Assembly (NCBI GenBank): GCA_963785065.1
Contig: CAWATX010000002.1
Coordinates: 1,426,001 to 1,490,000 of the forward strand
Direction: 5' to 3'
Source of the DNA: CAVSRC01 sp963785065
GTDB lineage: Bacteria > Pseudomonadota > Alphaproteobacteria > Rhizobiales > Kaistiaceae
Length of the DNA: 64,000 nt
The notes under the pieces were generated by a model. That model had not been told where the DNA came from and ran no database searches. It saw nothing but the letters and a program-made list of their open reading frames with translations. Of the stretch, positions 8,057 through 16,550 are shown piece by piece. Position 1 is the first letter of the stretch. Each line of letters starts with the position of its first letter. The position numbers and the translations under genes were made by a program.

Positions 8057-8323
8057 ATGGCCAATACCAGGTCGGCCAAGAAGGCCACCCGCAAGATCGT
8101 CCGGCGCACGGAGATCAACACCGCGCGCGTCAGCCGCGTACGCACCTTCGTGCGCAAGGTCGACGAGGCGGTCGCCGCCGGCGACAAGACCGCTGCAACC
8201 GCTGCGTTCAAGGCGGCCGAGCCGGAATTGATGCGCGCCGCCTCCAAGGGCGTGATCCATCGCCACACGGCCGCGCGCAAGGTCGCCCGCTTGGCCAAGA
8301 AGGTGAAGGCGGTCGCCGGCTGA
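8057..8323 (+). CDS. rpsT: 30S ribosomal protein S20
   Basis: An 88-residue basic protein that binds 16S rRNA early in 30S assembly. It begins MANTRSAKKATRKIVRR and has the S20 helical pattern with RVRTFVRKVDEAV and the C-terminal IHRHTAARKVARLAKKVKA. The length is typical. Hairpins bracket it on both sides (8007-8033 and 8357-8383), so it is transcribed alone, as is common for S20 near dnaA in alphaproteobacteria. Confidence 0.97.
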   Translation: MANTRSAKKATRKIVRRTEINTARVSRVRTFVRKVDEAVAAGDKTAATAAFKAAEPELMRAASKGVIHRHTAARKVARLAKKVKAVAG

Positions 8324-8356
8324 GACGCGCGGCCGGTTTCCTGGGATATCTGGTTC

Positions 8357-8383
8357 AAAAGCCCGGCTCACCGCCGGGCTTTT
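8357..8383 (+). terminator. rpsT intrinsic terminator
   Basis: AAAAGCCCGGC and GCCGGGCTTTT form a perfect 11-bp stem with a 5-nt loop, with the T-run inside the 3' arm. The A-run in the 5' arm makes it potentially bidirectional. Confidence 0.9.
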
Positions 8384-8965
8384 GTTTGGTGGCTAACCCA
8401 TTGAATTGCCACCGGAACGCGCATTGCCGGCAATATCAGGAATCTTGGTTTGTCCGCCATTTCCCTTGCGATTCAACACCATGGGGAGGGGTAGCGGCGA
8501 TCTCCGGCGACGTGCCGCCGATTCGGCGACAGGCCGCCGGCTGCGGCAAAAAAAACCTGAGGCTGCTATCCTTCGCCGCACCCCCGACTCATAAAATAAG
8601 AATCAACAGCTTAAGGCCGGGGGCCAATGTTTTTGGCGTGTTTGGGGCCCGCAAGGCGGCCGCCGGGGCCGGTTTTGCCATTGCGATCGTGGCGCATGCT
8701 GATATACGTTCCTGAAGCAATCGGGACACACAGGCAGTGTATCCGGCAAAATAATAAGCATGCGGCGGGGCTGGCTAAATGTTACAGAATAATCTTTTGA
8801 GTAGGGCGCGTATTGGGCTATTGCCTGGACTTGTAGTGTGCTTTTCAAAGTAAGCGTCACCTGAGTCCTGTGGCGGTCCTCGTCCCGAGGCGCCGCGCTG
8901 TAACCTCGAAAATTTGACCCGAAAGCGACGCGCCGCGTGTAGAAGGCGCGCGCGAGGGATGGCGC
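8384..8965 (+). promoter_or_regulatory. Long upstream region of rhodanese-dnaA with GANTC cluster
   Basis: A 582-bp gap with no convincing gene. It is locally AT-richer than its surroundings around 8585-8605 and 8745-8800. Six GANTC sites lie at 8440, 8470, 8520, 8586, 8600 and 8863; five fall in 165 bp, against roughly 0.5 expected at this composition. GANTC is the CcrM methylation site that times dnaA transcription in Caulobacter. No TTATCCACA-type DnaA box was found, so this is probably the dnaA promoter region rather than oriC. Confidence 0.5.
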
Positions 8966-9406
8966 ATGTCGCAAACGCGCAATTATGCTGGAGATGTCAG
9001 CGCCAAGGATGCTTGGCACGATCTCGTGGCGACCCCGGACGCCTGCTTGATCGACGTCCGCACCGAGGCCGAATGGGCTTTCGTCGGTTTGCCGGCGCTC
9101 GCCAGCATCGGCAAGGCACCGCTTTTGGTCGCCTGGAACACGTTTCCCTCCGGCGCCCAGCTTCCCGATTTCGCCGGGCGTCTGAAGGCGGCGCTGGCCG
9201 ATGCCGACGTCGGCCCCGATGCGCCGCTCTATTTTCTCTGCCGGTCAGGGGCGCGCAGCCGCAATGCCGCGATCGTCGCCACCGCCGAAGGGTACCGGCA
9301 CGCCTACAACATCGAACAGGGCTTCGAAGGGGCTCTCGACGCCGACCGGCACCGGGCCACACCGGGAAGCTGGAAAGCGGAGGGCCTACCATGGGTACAA
9401 TCATGA
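8966..9406 (+). CDS. Rhodanese-like sulfurtransferase overlapping dnaA
   Basis: A 146-residue single rhodanese domain. It has DACLIDVRTEAEW, the active-site loop CRSGARSRNAA (persulfide-carrying Cys with the six-residue sulfurtransferase loop) and the C-terminal GFEGALDADRH segment. Rhodaneses move sulfane sulfur from thiosulfate or persulfides. Its last 16 nt overlap the dnaA start region (stop TGA at 9404-9406), so the two genes are translationally coupled. What sulfur transfer contributes in an operon with the initiator is unknown. Confidence 0.88.
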   Translation: MSQTRNYAGDVSAKDAWHDLVATPDACLIDVRTEAEWAFVGLPALASIGKAPLLVAWNTFPSGAQLPDFAGRLKAALADADVGPDAPLYFLCRSGARSRNAAIVATAEGYRHAYNIEQGFEGALDADRHRATPGSWKAEGLPWVQS

Positions 9407-10968
9407 GACCTGAATGGACTGCGGATTTGGCGGCGCGTGCGGCCAGCCATCCGATGGTGACGGGAACTGCCGGCGATCCGCTTGTGGTCGGCGTCAAACA
9501 GGGGAGCGCGGGCATGGCCGCAAAGCTGCCGAATAGCGAACAATGGTCGCGTGTAAAGCAGCGTCTGCGTGCCGAGCTGGGCGAGGATATCTTCAATAGC
9601 TGGTTTGCCCGGGCGACCTTCGAGGAGGCTGACGCCAGCACCGTCTATCTGTCGTTGCCGACGCGCTTCCTCAAGGCGTGGATCGCCGCCCATTATGAGG
9701 ACCGTCTGCTCGCTTTGTGGCAGGCGGAAAATCCGGCCGTGGCGCGCGTCGAGATCCTGGTGCGCACGGCCGCTCGGCCGAAGGTCGTCGTCCGGCCGGA
9801 ATCCCAGGAAGCGCCGGTCGAGGCACGGCCGGCTGCAGCTGTCGCTGCGCCGCCGGCCAACCCGCCCGCGGCACTGCCTGCCGTCCAGCCGCGGCGGGCG
9901 TCCTCGACCGACTCCATCCTTGCCGGCTCGCCGGTCGAGCCGCGCTATGCGTTCGATACCTTCTGCGAGGGGGCCGCCAACCGTCTCGCCTTCGCTGCCG
10001 CCAGGTCGGTGGTCGAAGCGGCGCCGGGCAAGCCGGCGCGCTTCAATCCGCTCTACATCCATGCCGGTGTCGGCCGCGGCAAGACGCACATCCTGCAGGC
10101 GACCACGCGGGCTGCGCGCCAGGCCCAGCCGGGCTGGAAGGTGCTCTACCTTACGGCGGAGCATTTCATGTTCCGCTTCGTCGCGGCGCTGAGGAGCCAG
10201 TCGGCGATCCCCTTCAAGGAGGCGCTGCGCGACATCGACCTCTTGCTCATCGACGACATGCAGTTCCTGCAGGGCAAGGCCGTTCAGCAGGAATTCTGCC
10301 ACATGCTCAACACGCTCATCGACGGCGCCCGCCAGGTGGTGGTCGCCGCCGACCGGCCGCCGGCGGATCTGGAAAGCCTCGACGACCGCGTGCGCTCGCG
10401 GCTTGCCGGCGGCATCGCCTTCGAGATCGGCGCCCCCGACACCCAGCTTCGCCGAGACATCGTGCGCTCGCGCTATATCGCCGCACAGGCGCAGAATCCG
10501 GGGCTCGACATTCCCGAGATCGTGCTCGAATACGTCGCCCAGTCGGTCACCTCGAACGGCCGCGACCTGGAAGGGGCGCTCAATCGCCTGGTTGCCCAGT
10601 GGCAGTTCACCCGCCAGCCGGTGACCATCGCCTCGGCCGAGATCACGCTGCGCGACCTCATCGGCCAGCGCGAACCGCGCCGGGTCAAGATCGAGGACAT
10701 CCAGCGCGTCGTTGCCCGTCATTACAACGTCTCCAAGGCGGACCTGCTGTCGAGCCGGCGCACGCGTACCATTGTGCGCCCCCGGCAGATCGCCATGTAT
10801 CTGGCCAAGATGCTCACCCCGCGCTCGCTGCCGGAGATCGGCCGGCGCTTCGGCGGCCGTGACCACACCACGGTGCTCCATGCCGTGCGCAAGATCGAGG
10901 GGCTGATCGAAGGCGACATGACGCTTGCCGACGAGATCGAGCTGCTCAAGCGGATGATCGACGAATGA
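9391..10968 (+). CDS. dnaA: Chromosomal replication initiator DnaA
   Basis: Binds DnaA boxes and opens oriC in its ATP form. Domain I is visible as VKQRLRAELGEDIFNSWFARA and domain II is a Pro/Ala-rich linker. The AAA+ domain has Walker A GVGRGKTH (about residue 225) and Walker B LLLIDDMQFLQGK. Domain IV carries the DnaA signature GGRDHTTVLHAVRKI. Translation from 9391 gives 525 aa with GGAGGG just upstream; ATG at 9403 (ATGA overlap with the rhodanese stop) is an equally possible start. The coupling to the rhodanese gene is unusual. A hairpin at 11006-11043 probably ends the unit. Confidence 0.97.
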   Translation: MGTIMRPEWTADLAARAASHPMVTGTAGDPLVVGVKQGSAGMAAKLPNSEQWSRVKQRLRAELGEDIFNSWFARATFEEADASTVYLSLPTRFLKAWIAAHYEDRLLALWQAENPAVARVEILVRTAARPKVVVRPESQEAPVEARPAAAVAAPPANPPAALPAVQPRRASSTDSILAGSPVEPRYAFDTFCEGAANRLAFAAARSVVEAAPGKPARFNPLYIHAGVGRGKTHILQATTRAARQAQPGWKVLYLTAEHFMFRFVAALRSQSAIPFKEALRDIDLLLIDDMQFLQGKAVQQEFCHMLNTLIDGARQVVVAADRPPADLESLDDRVRSRLAGGIAFEIGAPDTQLRRDIVRSRYIAAQAQNPGLDIPEIVLEYVAQSVTSNGRDLEGALNRLVAQWQFTRQPVTIASAEITLRDLIGQREPRRVKIEDIQRVVARHYNVSKADLLSSRRTRTIVRPRQIAMYLAKMLTPRSLPEIGRRFGGRDHTTVLHAVRKIEGLIEGDMTLADEIELLKRMIDE

Positions 10969-11005
10969 AGCGGAGGGCGCGACGCCTGCCCCCTTGCGAA
11001 TTCGC

Positions 11006-11043
11006 CGCCGCCGGGCCACCCTTGGCCCGCCCGGCGGCGTTTT
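11006..11043 (+). terminator. dnaA terminator
   Basis: CGCCGCCGGGC and GCCCGGCGGCG form a perfect 11-bp stem around a 12-nt loop, followed by TTTT. It separates dnaA from dnaN, so dnaN probably has its own promoter or depends on read-through. Confidence 0.75.
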
Positions 11044-11072
11044 CCGCCGGCTGACCTTGAAGGCTTGATCCC

Positions 11073-12188
11073 ATGCGCGCGACCGTCGAGCGATCGCATC
11101 TCCTCCGTTCCCTCAGCCACGTCCACCGCGTGGTCGAGCGGCGCAACACGATTCCGGTTCTTTCCAACGTCCTGCTGCGTGCCGAGGGCGGCCGGCTGAC
11201 GCTGAAAGCCACCGACCTCGACCTCGAGATCACCGAGACCGTGCCGGCCGAGATCGGCCAGGAAGGCGCCACCACCGTGCCGGCGCACATCCTGCACGAT
11301 ATCGTGCGCAAGCTGCCCGACGGCGCCGAGGTGGCGCTCGATTCGGGCGACGGCGCACAATTGGCCCTGAAGTCGGGGCGCTCGCGCTTCACCCTCCAGG
11401 TGCTGCCGGAATCGGATTTCCCCGATCTCACCACCGGCGAGTTTCCGGCGCGCTTCGCGCTGCCCGCCGCGTCGGTCAAGAAGCTGATCGATCGCACCCA
11501 GTTCGCCATCTCCACCGAGGAGACGCGCTACTACCTGAACGGCATCTACCTGCACGTGGTCACCGTCGCCGGCAAGCCGATGCTGCGCGCGGTCGCCACT
11601 GACGGCCATCGGTTGGCCCAGTCGCAGCTCGAGGCGCCGGCGGGCTCGGAAAAGATGGCCGGCGTCATCGTGCCGCGCAAGGCCGTGGGCGAGATCCAGA
11701 AGTTGGTCGAGGCGCCTGACGCCGCCGCCGATGTCGAACTCTCCGACACCAAGATCCGCGTCACCATCGGCGACGTGGTGCTCACCTCCAAGCTGATCGA
11801 CGGCACCTTTCCTGACTATGCCCGCGTCATCCCGCAGGGCAACGACAAGGTGCTCAAGGTCGACCGCAACGAGTTCAAGGACGCCGTCGACCGCGTCTCG
11901 ACCATCTCGTCCGAGCGTGGCCGCGCCGTGAAGCTCGGGCTTTCCGACGGCAAGATGGTGCTCTCGGTCAACAATCCGGATTCCGGCAGTGCCGTGGAGG
12001 AGCTCGGCGTCGACTTTGCCGGCGACGCCATGGAGATCGGCTTCAACTCGCGCTACCTGCTCGATGTCACCGACCAGCTCGAATCGGGCACCGCCGAGTT
12101 CCGCTTCGCCGATCCCGGCTCGCCGACGCTCATCCTCGACGACGGCGCCTCCGACGCGCTCTACGTCCTCATGCCCATGCGGGTGTGA
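11073..12188 (+). CDS. dnaN: DNA polymerase III beta subunit (sliding clamp)
   Basis: A 371-residue three-domain beta clamp that encircles DNA and tethers Pol III. It starts MRATVERSHLLRSLSHVHRV, contains NTIPVLSNVLL and the domain-2 pattern TRYYLNGIYLHVV with AVATDGHRLAQ, and ends in the conserved LDDGASDALYVLMPMRV, which forms part of the peptide-binding pocket. It directly follows dnaA, the usual order. recF is not next to it here but about 37 kb away. Confidence 0.97.
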   Translation: MRATVERSHLLRSLSHVHRVVERRNTIPVLSNVLLRAEGGRLTLKATDLDLEITETVPAEIGQEGATTVPAHILHDIVRKLPDGAEVALDSGDGAQLALKSGRSRFTLQVLPESDFPDLTTGEFPARFALPAASVKKLIDRTQFAISTEETRYYLNGIYLHVVTVAGKPMLRAVATDGHRLAQSQLEAPAGSEKMAGVIVPRKAVGEIQKLVEAPDAAADVELSDTKIRVTIGDVVLTSKLIDGTFPDYARVIPQGNDKVLKVDRNEFKDAVDRVSTISSERGRAVKLGLSDGKMVLSVNNPDSGSAVEELGVDFAGDAMEIGFNSRYLLDVTDQLESGTAEFRFADPGSPTLILDDGASDALYVLMPMRV

Positions 12189-12201
12189 GCCGCCCGCGCC
12201 G

Positions 12202-12984
12202 TCAGGCCAGTCCGGCCAGAAACCGGTCGATCGCTGCGAAAGTCGCCTCCGGCCGCTCCATATGGGGCAGATGGCCGGCGCGTGGAATGATCTCGAAGCG
12301 CCCATCCGGAAGCGCGTCCGCAAAGGCGCGGCCATAGGCGGGCGTCACGATCCGGTCGCTCTCGCCCCATAGCACCAGCGCCGGTACCCGCACATAGCGC
12401 AGCCGATTGCGCAGCCCCGGATCGTGCATGTAGGGCGCGCCTGCCAGCGCCGTCGTCGTCTCCTGGTTCTGCCGCTGCATGGCGATCCGCTCCGGCGGCA
12501 GGCTCGCCGGATCTATCAAGAACCGGTCCGGGTCGTGATAGGCGTGCTCGGCAAGCCCGCGTGGGCTGAGCGTGGTGATGTCGACGATCGGTTCTCCCGG
12601 CACGTCGATGCCCACCGTGTTGATCAGCACCAGCCCGCCGATCAGTCCGCCGACGTCACGCGCCGCCATCTCGGCCGCCAGCCAGCCGCCCAACGACGAG
12701 CCGACCAGCACGGCGTCGGTGATCCCGGCGCCGCGCAGGAAATGGAGGTAGGCCAGCGCCAGATCGTCGATGCTCGCCAGCCAGTCAGGGTGCGGCGTCC
12801 CGTTCCAGCCCGGATGGGTCGGCGTGATCGCGCGCATGGTGGCCGCGAGATGGCTGGCGAGGCCGGCAACTGTCGCCGGGCCGCCGCCGCCGTGCAGCGC
12901 CAGGGCAACCGGGCCCGCGCCTTCTTCTTCGAAGGTGAGATGGAGGCCGGGGACGATCTCGGCAGTCGATGGCGTCGCTGTCAT
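12202..12984 (-). CDS. Alpha/beta-hydrolase
   Basis: A 260-residue alpha/beta-hydrolase fold protein. It has an oxyanion-hole LALHGGGGP, nucleophile elbow GSSLGG, acid in LWGESDRIVTPAYG and catalytic His in RAGHLPHMERPE. There is no signal peptide, so it is cytoplasmic. It is convergent with dnaN (13 bp gap) and divergent from a MarR regulator with an AT-rich dyad between them, which suggests MarR controls it. The substrate cannot be read from sequence; esterase, epoxide hydrolase or C-C hydrolase are all possible. Confidence 0.82.
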   Translation of the reverse strand: MTATPSTAEIVPGLHLTFEEEGAGPVALALHGGGGPATVAGLASHLAATMRAITPTHPGWNGTPHPDWLASIDDLALAYLHFLRGAGITDAVLVGSSLGGWLAAEMAARDVGGLIGGLVLINTVGIDVPGEPIVDITTLSPRGLAEHAYHDPDRFLIDPASLPPERIAMQRQNQETTTALAGAPYMHDPGLRNRLRYVRVPALVLWGESDRIVTPAYGRAFADALPDGRFEIIPRAGHLPHMERPEATFAAIDRFLAGLA

Positions 12985-12998
12985 GCTCGGTATCTCCG

Positions 12999-13044
12999 CT
13001 TGCGTGTATCAACATAGTTATATAAATATACTGAGATACGCAAG
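12999..13044. promoter_or_regulatory. AT-rich dyad between hydrolase and MarR genes
   Basis: CTTGCG-tg-TATC and GATACGCAAG are near-symmetrical arms either side of a 25-nt AT-rich centre (TATATAAATATA). The dyad sits in the 82-bp divergent promoter region. MarR proteins usually bind such dyads overlapping their own and their target's promoter. Binding here is inferred. Confidence 0.45.
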
Positions 13045-13066
13045 TCGCCGCCCGGACGCCCGTGAA

Positions 13067-13477
13067 ATGGACAGAAACCTCGAGCATCTTGCCCGTCTGG
13101 TGAAGCAGGTGCAGCACCGACAGCACCGTGCCATCGACGCCGCGCTGTCGCCCCTCAACATATCGCTGGTGCAGTGGGATGCGTTGCGCGCCATCGACGC
13201 CGCACCCGCGGCGTCCGCGCACGATCTGGCGGTGGCGACCTTCCAGACCGACCAGTCCTTCGGCACGCTGGCGGCGCGGCTCGAGGCGCGCCGGCTCATC
13301 GTGCGCCGCCCCGGCGGCGGCCGGCGCATCGCCCATCGGCTGACCGCCCTTGGCGAACGGACGCTCGCCGCCGCCGACGAGATCGTCGACGCGGTCCGCG
13401 CTTCGCTCTATGCGCCGGTGTCGGCGGAGGACCGGCAGCGGCTGGCGCGCATTCTGGCGACCATCACCAGCTCGTGA
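13067..13477 (+). CDS. MarR-family transcriptional regulator
   Basis: A 136-residue winged-helix protein: an N-terminal dimerisation helix (LEHLARLVKQVQHRQH), LSPLNISLVQWDALRAI, the recognition helix region FQTDQSFGTLAARLEARRL and the wing RRPGGGRRIAHRLTALG. The ATG at 13067 begins the family N terminus; a much earlier in-frame ATG at 12770 would run through the divergent hydrolase gene and was rejected. It probably represses itself and the divergent hydrolase, released by an unidentified ligand. Confidence 0.85.
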   Translation: MDRNLEHLARLVKQVQHRQHRAIDAALSPLNISLVQWDALRAIDAAPAASAHDLAVATFQTDQSFGTLAARLEARRLIVRRPGGGRRIAHRLTALGERTLAAADEIVDAVRASLYAPVSAEDRQRLARILATITSS

Positions 13478-13617
13478 TGCCGCACCCTACGGCGCCTGAC
13501 CCACACCGAATACATCGCCACACCCCGTGTTGAGGCCGCGCCGCTGGGTGATACTGTGCACGTCCGGGAGGGCGCGGCGGCAATGCCCGTGACGCGCCAA
13601 AAGGGGGAGGAAGGATC

Positions 13618-14862
13618 ATGATGGGCGCCGAATCGGCGGACACATTCGATGTCAAAGGCGCGGTCGTCGCCTTCAAGCGGGCGATGGCCCCGCGCCGCGA
13701 TTCGCTGAAGCGCGCCTATGAGGATGTGCGCGGCGCCGTCGCCCGCGCTGCCGAAACGATTCAGGCCGACAGCGCCGCCGGCCGGCCGGTGGTGCCGGAG
13801 CTTGCCTATGCCGATATCGCGGCGGGCAAGGTGTCGGATGCCACCCGCGCCGCCATCCGCCGCACCGGCTGCGCCGTGGTGCGCGGCGTCTTCCCGCAGG
13901 CCCAGGCCAGCGAGTGGTTCGAGGAGGTCGGCCGCTATATCGAGGACAACGATTATGAGGGCAAGGAGATCGAGAAGCGCAGCCTCGACAAGTATTTCTC
14001 CGCCCTCAAGGCCGGCCGGCCGCAGATCTTCAATCTCTATTGGTCGCGTCCGCAGGTGCTCGCCCGTCAGGATGCGAAGCTTGCCGAGACGCGCGCCTTC
14101 CTCGACCGGCTGTGGACCAACTACGACGGCATCTTCGATCCCGACCTGCAGGTGACCTATGCCGATCGCGTCCGCCGCCGCCAGCCCGGCGACAAGACGC
14201 TGGGCCTGTCGCCGCACATGGATGCCGGCACCGTCGAGCGCTGGATCGATCCCGGCTATCAGGCGGTCTATGAACGCGTCTTCGCCGGCGACTGGCGGGG
14301 CTACGATCCCTTCGACGCCCGCCACCGGCTGGAGACGCGCGAGATTCCCTCGCCGGCGGTCGCCAGCGTCTTCCGCACCTATCAGGGCTGGACGGCGCTC
14401 ACCCGACAGGGTCCGCGCGACGGCACGCTGCGTCTCGTGCCGATCGCCGAGGGCATCTCCTATGTCCTCTTGCGCGCGCTTCAGGACGACGTCGGCGAGG
14501 ACGACCTGTGCGGCGCCGCGCCCGGCCGCGCGCTCGGCATCCGCCCCGAATGGCATGCCGACATGATGGCCGGCACCGTGTCGATCCCCGAGGTGATGCC
14601 GGGCGACACCGTTTGGTGGCACACCGACATCTGCCATTCGGTCGCCGACGAGCATGCCGGCAAGGACTACGCCAGTGTCATCTACATCGGCTCGGCGCCG
14701 GACTGCCCCAAGAACCGTTCCTACCTTCCCGGCCAGCGCGAGGCCTTCCTCGCCGGCCGTTCGCCACCCGATTTCGCGCCCATGGATTTCGAGGTGGATT
14801 TCAAGGGTCGCGCAACGCAAGCCGACCTCACCGAACTCGGTCGCCGCCAAATGGGTTTCTGA
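13618..14862 (+). CDS. DUF1479 (YbiU-like) oxygenase-type protein
   Basis: A 414-residue DUF1479 protein. The family has the double-stranded beta-helix fold of Fe(II)/2-oxoglutarate oxygenases. The candidate facial triad is visible as HMDAGTVERW (HxD) and the distal His in DTVWWHTDICHSV; IGSAPDCPKNRSYL is a family segment. AAGGGGGAGGAAGG precedes the double ATG. It sits just before a GH43 glycosidase, and fungal and bacterial relatives often lie in sugar-use loci. No substrate is established for the family. Confidence 0.75.
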   Translation: MMGAESADTFDVKGAVVAFKRAMAPRRDSLKRAYEDVRGAVARAAETIQADSAAGRPVVPELAYADIAAGKVSDATRAAIRRTGCAVVRGVFPQAQASEWFEEVGRYIEDNDYEGKEIEKRSLDKYFSALKAGRPQIFNLYWSRPQVLARQDAKLAETRAFLDRLWTNYDGIFDPDLQVTYADRVRRRQPGDKTLGLSPHMDAGTVERWIDPGYQAVYERVFAGDWRGYDPFDARHRLETREIPSPAVASVFRTYQGWTALTRQGPRDGTLRLVPIAEGISYVLLRALQDDVGEDDLCGAAPGRALGIRPEWHADMMAGTVSIPEVMPGDTVWWHTDICHSVADEHAGKDYASVIYIGSAPDCPKNRSYLPGQREAFLAGRSPPDFAPMDFEVDFKGRATQADLTELGRRQMGF

Positions 14863-14886
14863 CCGCGGCCGCCCAAAGGACCTGAC

Positions 14887-16497
14887 ATGCCCAAGGTTAC
14901 CAATCCAATCCTTCCCGGTTTCAATCCCGATCCGTCCATCCTGCGGGTCGGCGACACCTACTACATCGCCACCTCGACCTTCGAGTGGTTCCCCGGCGTA
15001 CAAATCCACGCGTCGAAGGACTTGGCGAACTGGGACCTCGTGGTCCGGCCGCTCGACCGCAAGAGCCAGCTCGACATGCGCGGCGAGGCCGACAGCTGCG
15101 GCGTCTGGGCCCCATGCCTCACCCACGACGGCGAGAAGTTCTGGCTGGTCTATACCGACATGAAGCGCCGCGAAGGCGCCTACAAGGACGCGCACAACTA
15201 CATCGTCTCGGCCGACAGGATCGAAGGGCCCTGGTCGGAACCGGTCTATGCCAATTCCTCGGGCTTCGACCCGTCGCTGTTCCACGACGAGGACGGCCGC
15301 AAGTGGTTCGTCAACCAGGTCTGGGACTATCGCGGCCGCCCGAACCGGTTCGCCGGCATCGTCCTGCAGGAGTTCGATCCGAAGGCGGGCAGGCTGGTCG
15401 GCGCGCGCAAGAATGTCTTCCGCGGCACCGAGCTCGCCCTCACCGAAGGACCGCACCTCTACCGGCGTACCGGCAAGAGCGGCACCTGGTACTATCTGAT
15501 CGTCGCCGAAGGCGGCACCGGCTACAAGCACGCCGTCACCATGGCGCGCTCCCGCCAGATTGACGGACCCTACGAGGTCCATCCCATCAAGCACATCATC
15601 ACCGCCAAGGATTCGCCGCAGATCCCGTTGCAGCGCGCCGGCCACGGCGATTTCGTCGAAACGCCGGACGGGCGCGTCTACATGGTCCATCTGATGAGTC
15701 GTCCCGATGCCCGGCGCCGTTCGGTGCGCGGGCGCGAGACATCGATCGAGGAAATGGAGTGGCGCGACGACGACTGGCTGTGGCTGAAGGCCGGCGGGAC
15801 CGAACCACAGCCCGAAGTCGAGGTGCCCGGCACCTTCGACGAGGTCGGCTTCTGGGCGGAGAAGCGCTACACCTTCGATGCCGGCCTGCCCAAGGACTTC
15901 CAGTGGCTGCGCACACCGGAGCCCGACCGCATCTTCGCTCTCGCCGAGGGCAAGCTGCGCCTCTTCGGACGCGAAAGCATGGGCTCCTATTTCGAGCAGG
16001 CGCTAGTCGCGCGGCGCCAGACGACCGCCAACTACTATGCCGAGACCGAGGTTGATTTCGCCCCCTATGACGAGCGTTGCCTGGCCGGCATCACCGCCTA
16101 TTACGGCCGCTTCAACAACTATTATCTGGCGGTCACGACCGATACCGATGGCGCGCGCGAGCTCACCATCCTCGCCGTCGAAGAAGCCTGGCCGGACGGC
16201 AACACGTCGCTGCCGCTCGACCCGCCGGTCAAGCTGCCGCAACAGGGCAAGGTGCGGCTGGCGATCGAGGTCAAGGACGGCAGCCTGCAGTTTTCCTATG
16301 CGCTGCCCGGTGGCGACTGGCAGAAGGTCGGCCCGGTCCTCGATGCCTCGCAACTGGCCGATGAATGTGCCGGTCCGGGCCTGCATGGCAGCTTCACCGG
16401 CGCCTTCGTCGGCATGGCGGCGAACGACCTCAACGGCACGGCGGCCCCGGCGGACTTCTCCTATTTCGTCTACCGGCCGCTGAAACTCCAGACCTAG
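14887..16497 (+). CDS. GH43 glycosidase, probable beta-xylosidase
   Basis: A 536-residue glycoside hydrolase family 43 enzyme. The N-terminal five-bladed propeller shows NPILPGFNPDPSILRVGDTYY (base Asp) in its opening strand, SSGFDPSLFHDEDG (pKa-tuning Asp) and ALTEGPHLYRR (acid Glu). The C-terminal beta-sandwich (from about residue 320) matches the GH43_11 xylosidase layout. There is no signal peptide, so it probably cleaves imported oligosaccharides in the cytoplasm. It lies 24 bp after the DUF1479 gene and next to a sugar ABC importer. Alpha-arabinofuranosidase activity is the main alternative. Confidence 0.88.
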   Translation: MPKVTNPILPGFNPDPSILRVGDTYYIATSTFEWFPGVQIHASKDLANWDLVVRPLDRKSQLDMRGEADSCGVWAPCLTHDGEKFWLVYTDMKRREGAYKDAHNYIVSADRIEGPWSEPVYANSSGFDPSLFHDEDGRKWFVNQVWDYRGRPNRFAGIVLQEFDPKAGRLVGARKNVFRGTELALTEGPHLYRRTGKSGTWYYLIVAEGGTGYKHAVTMARSRQIDGPYEVHPIKHIITAKDSPQIPLQRAGHGDFVETPDGRVYMVHLMSRPDARRRSVRGRETSIEEMEWRDDDWLWLKAGGTEPQPEVEVPGTFDEVGFWAEKRYTFDAGLPKDFQWLRTPEPDRIFALAEGKLRLFGRESMGSYFEQALVARRQTTANYYAETEVDFAPYDERCLAGITAYYGRFNNYYLAVTTDTDGARELTILAVEEAWPDGNTSLPLDPPVKLPQQGKVRLAIEVKDGSLQFSYALPGGDWQKVGPVLDASQLADECAGPGLHGSFTGAFVGMAANDLNGTAAPADFSYFVYRPLKLQT

Positions 16498-16520
16498 GAA
16501 GCCGGGGCGTTCAGCCCCTA

Positions 16521-16549
16521 GGAGACGCCGCGTCGATCGCGGCGTCTCC
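16521..16549. terminator. Hairpin between convergent GH43 and LysR genes
   Basis: GGAGACGCCGCG and CGCGGCGTCTCC form a perfect 12-bp stem with a 5-nt loop in the 53-bp convergent gap. There is no T-run on either side, so it may block read-through or protect 3' ends rather than act as a classical terminator. Confidence 0.5.
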
Positions 16550-16550
16550 A

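Noticed and set aside
8384..8965. oriC
   Set aside because: No DnaA-box cluster (TTATCCACA or close) is visible, and oriC in many alphaproteobacteria lies elsewhere; the GANTC cluster fits a promoter better.
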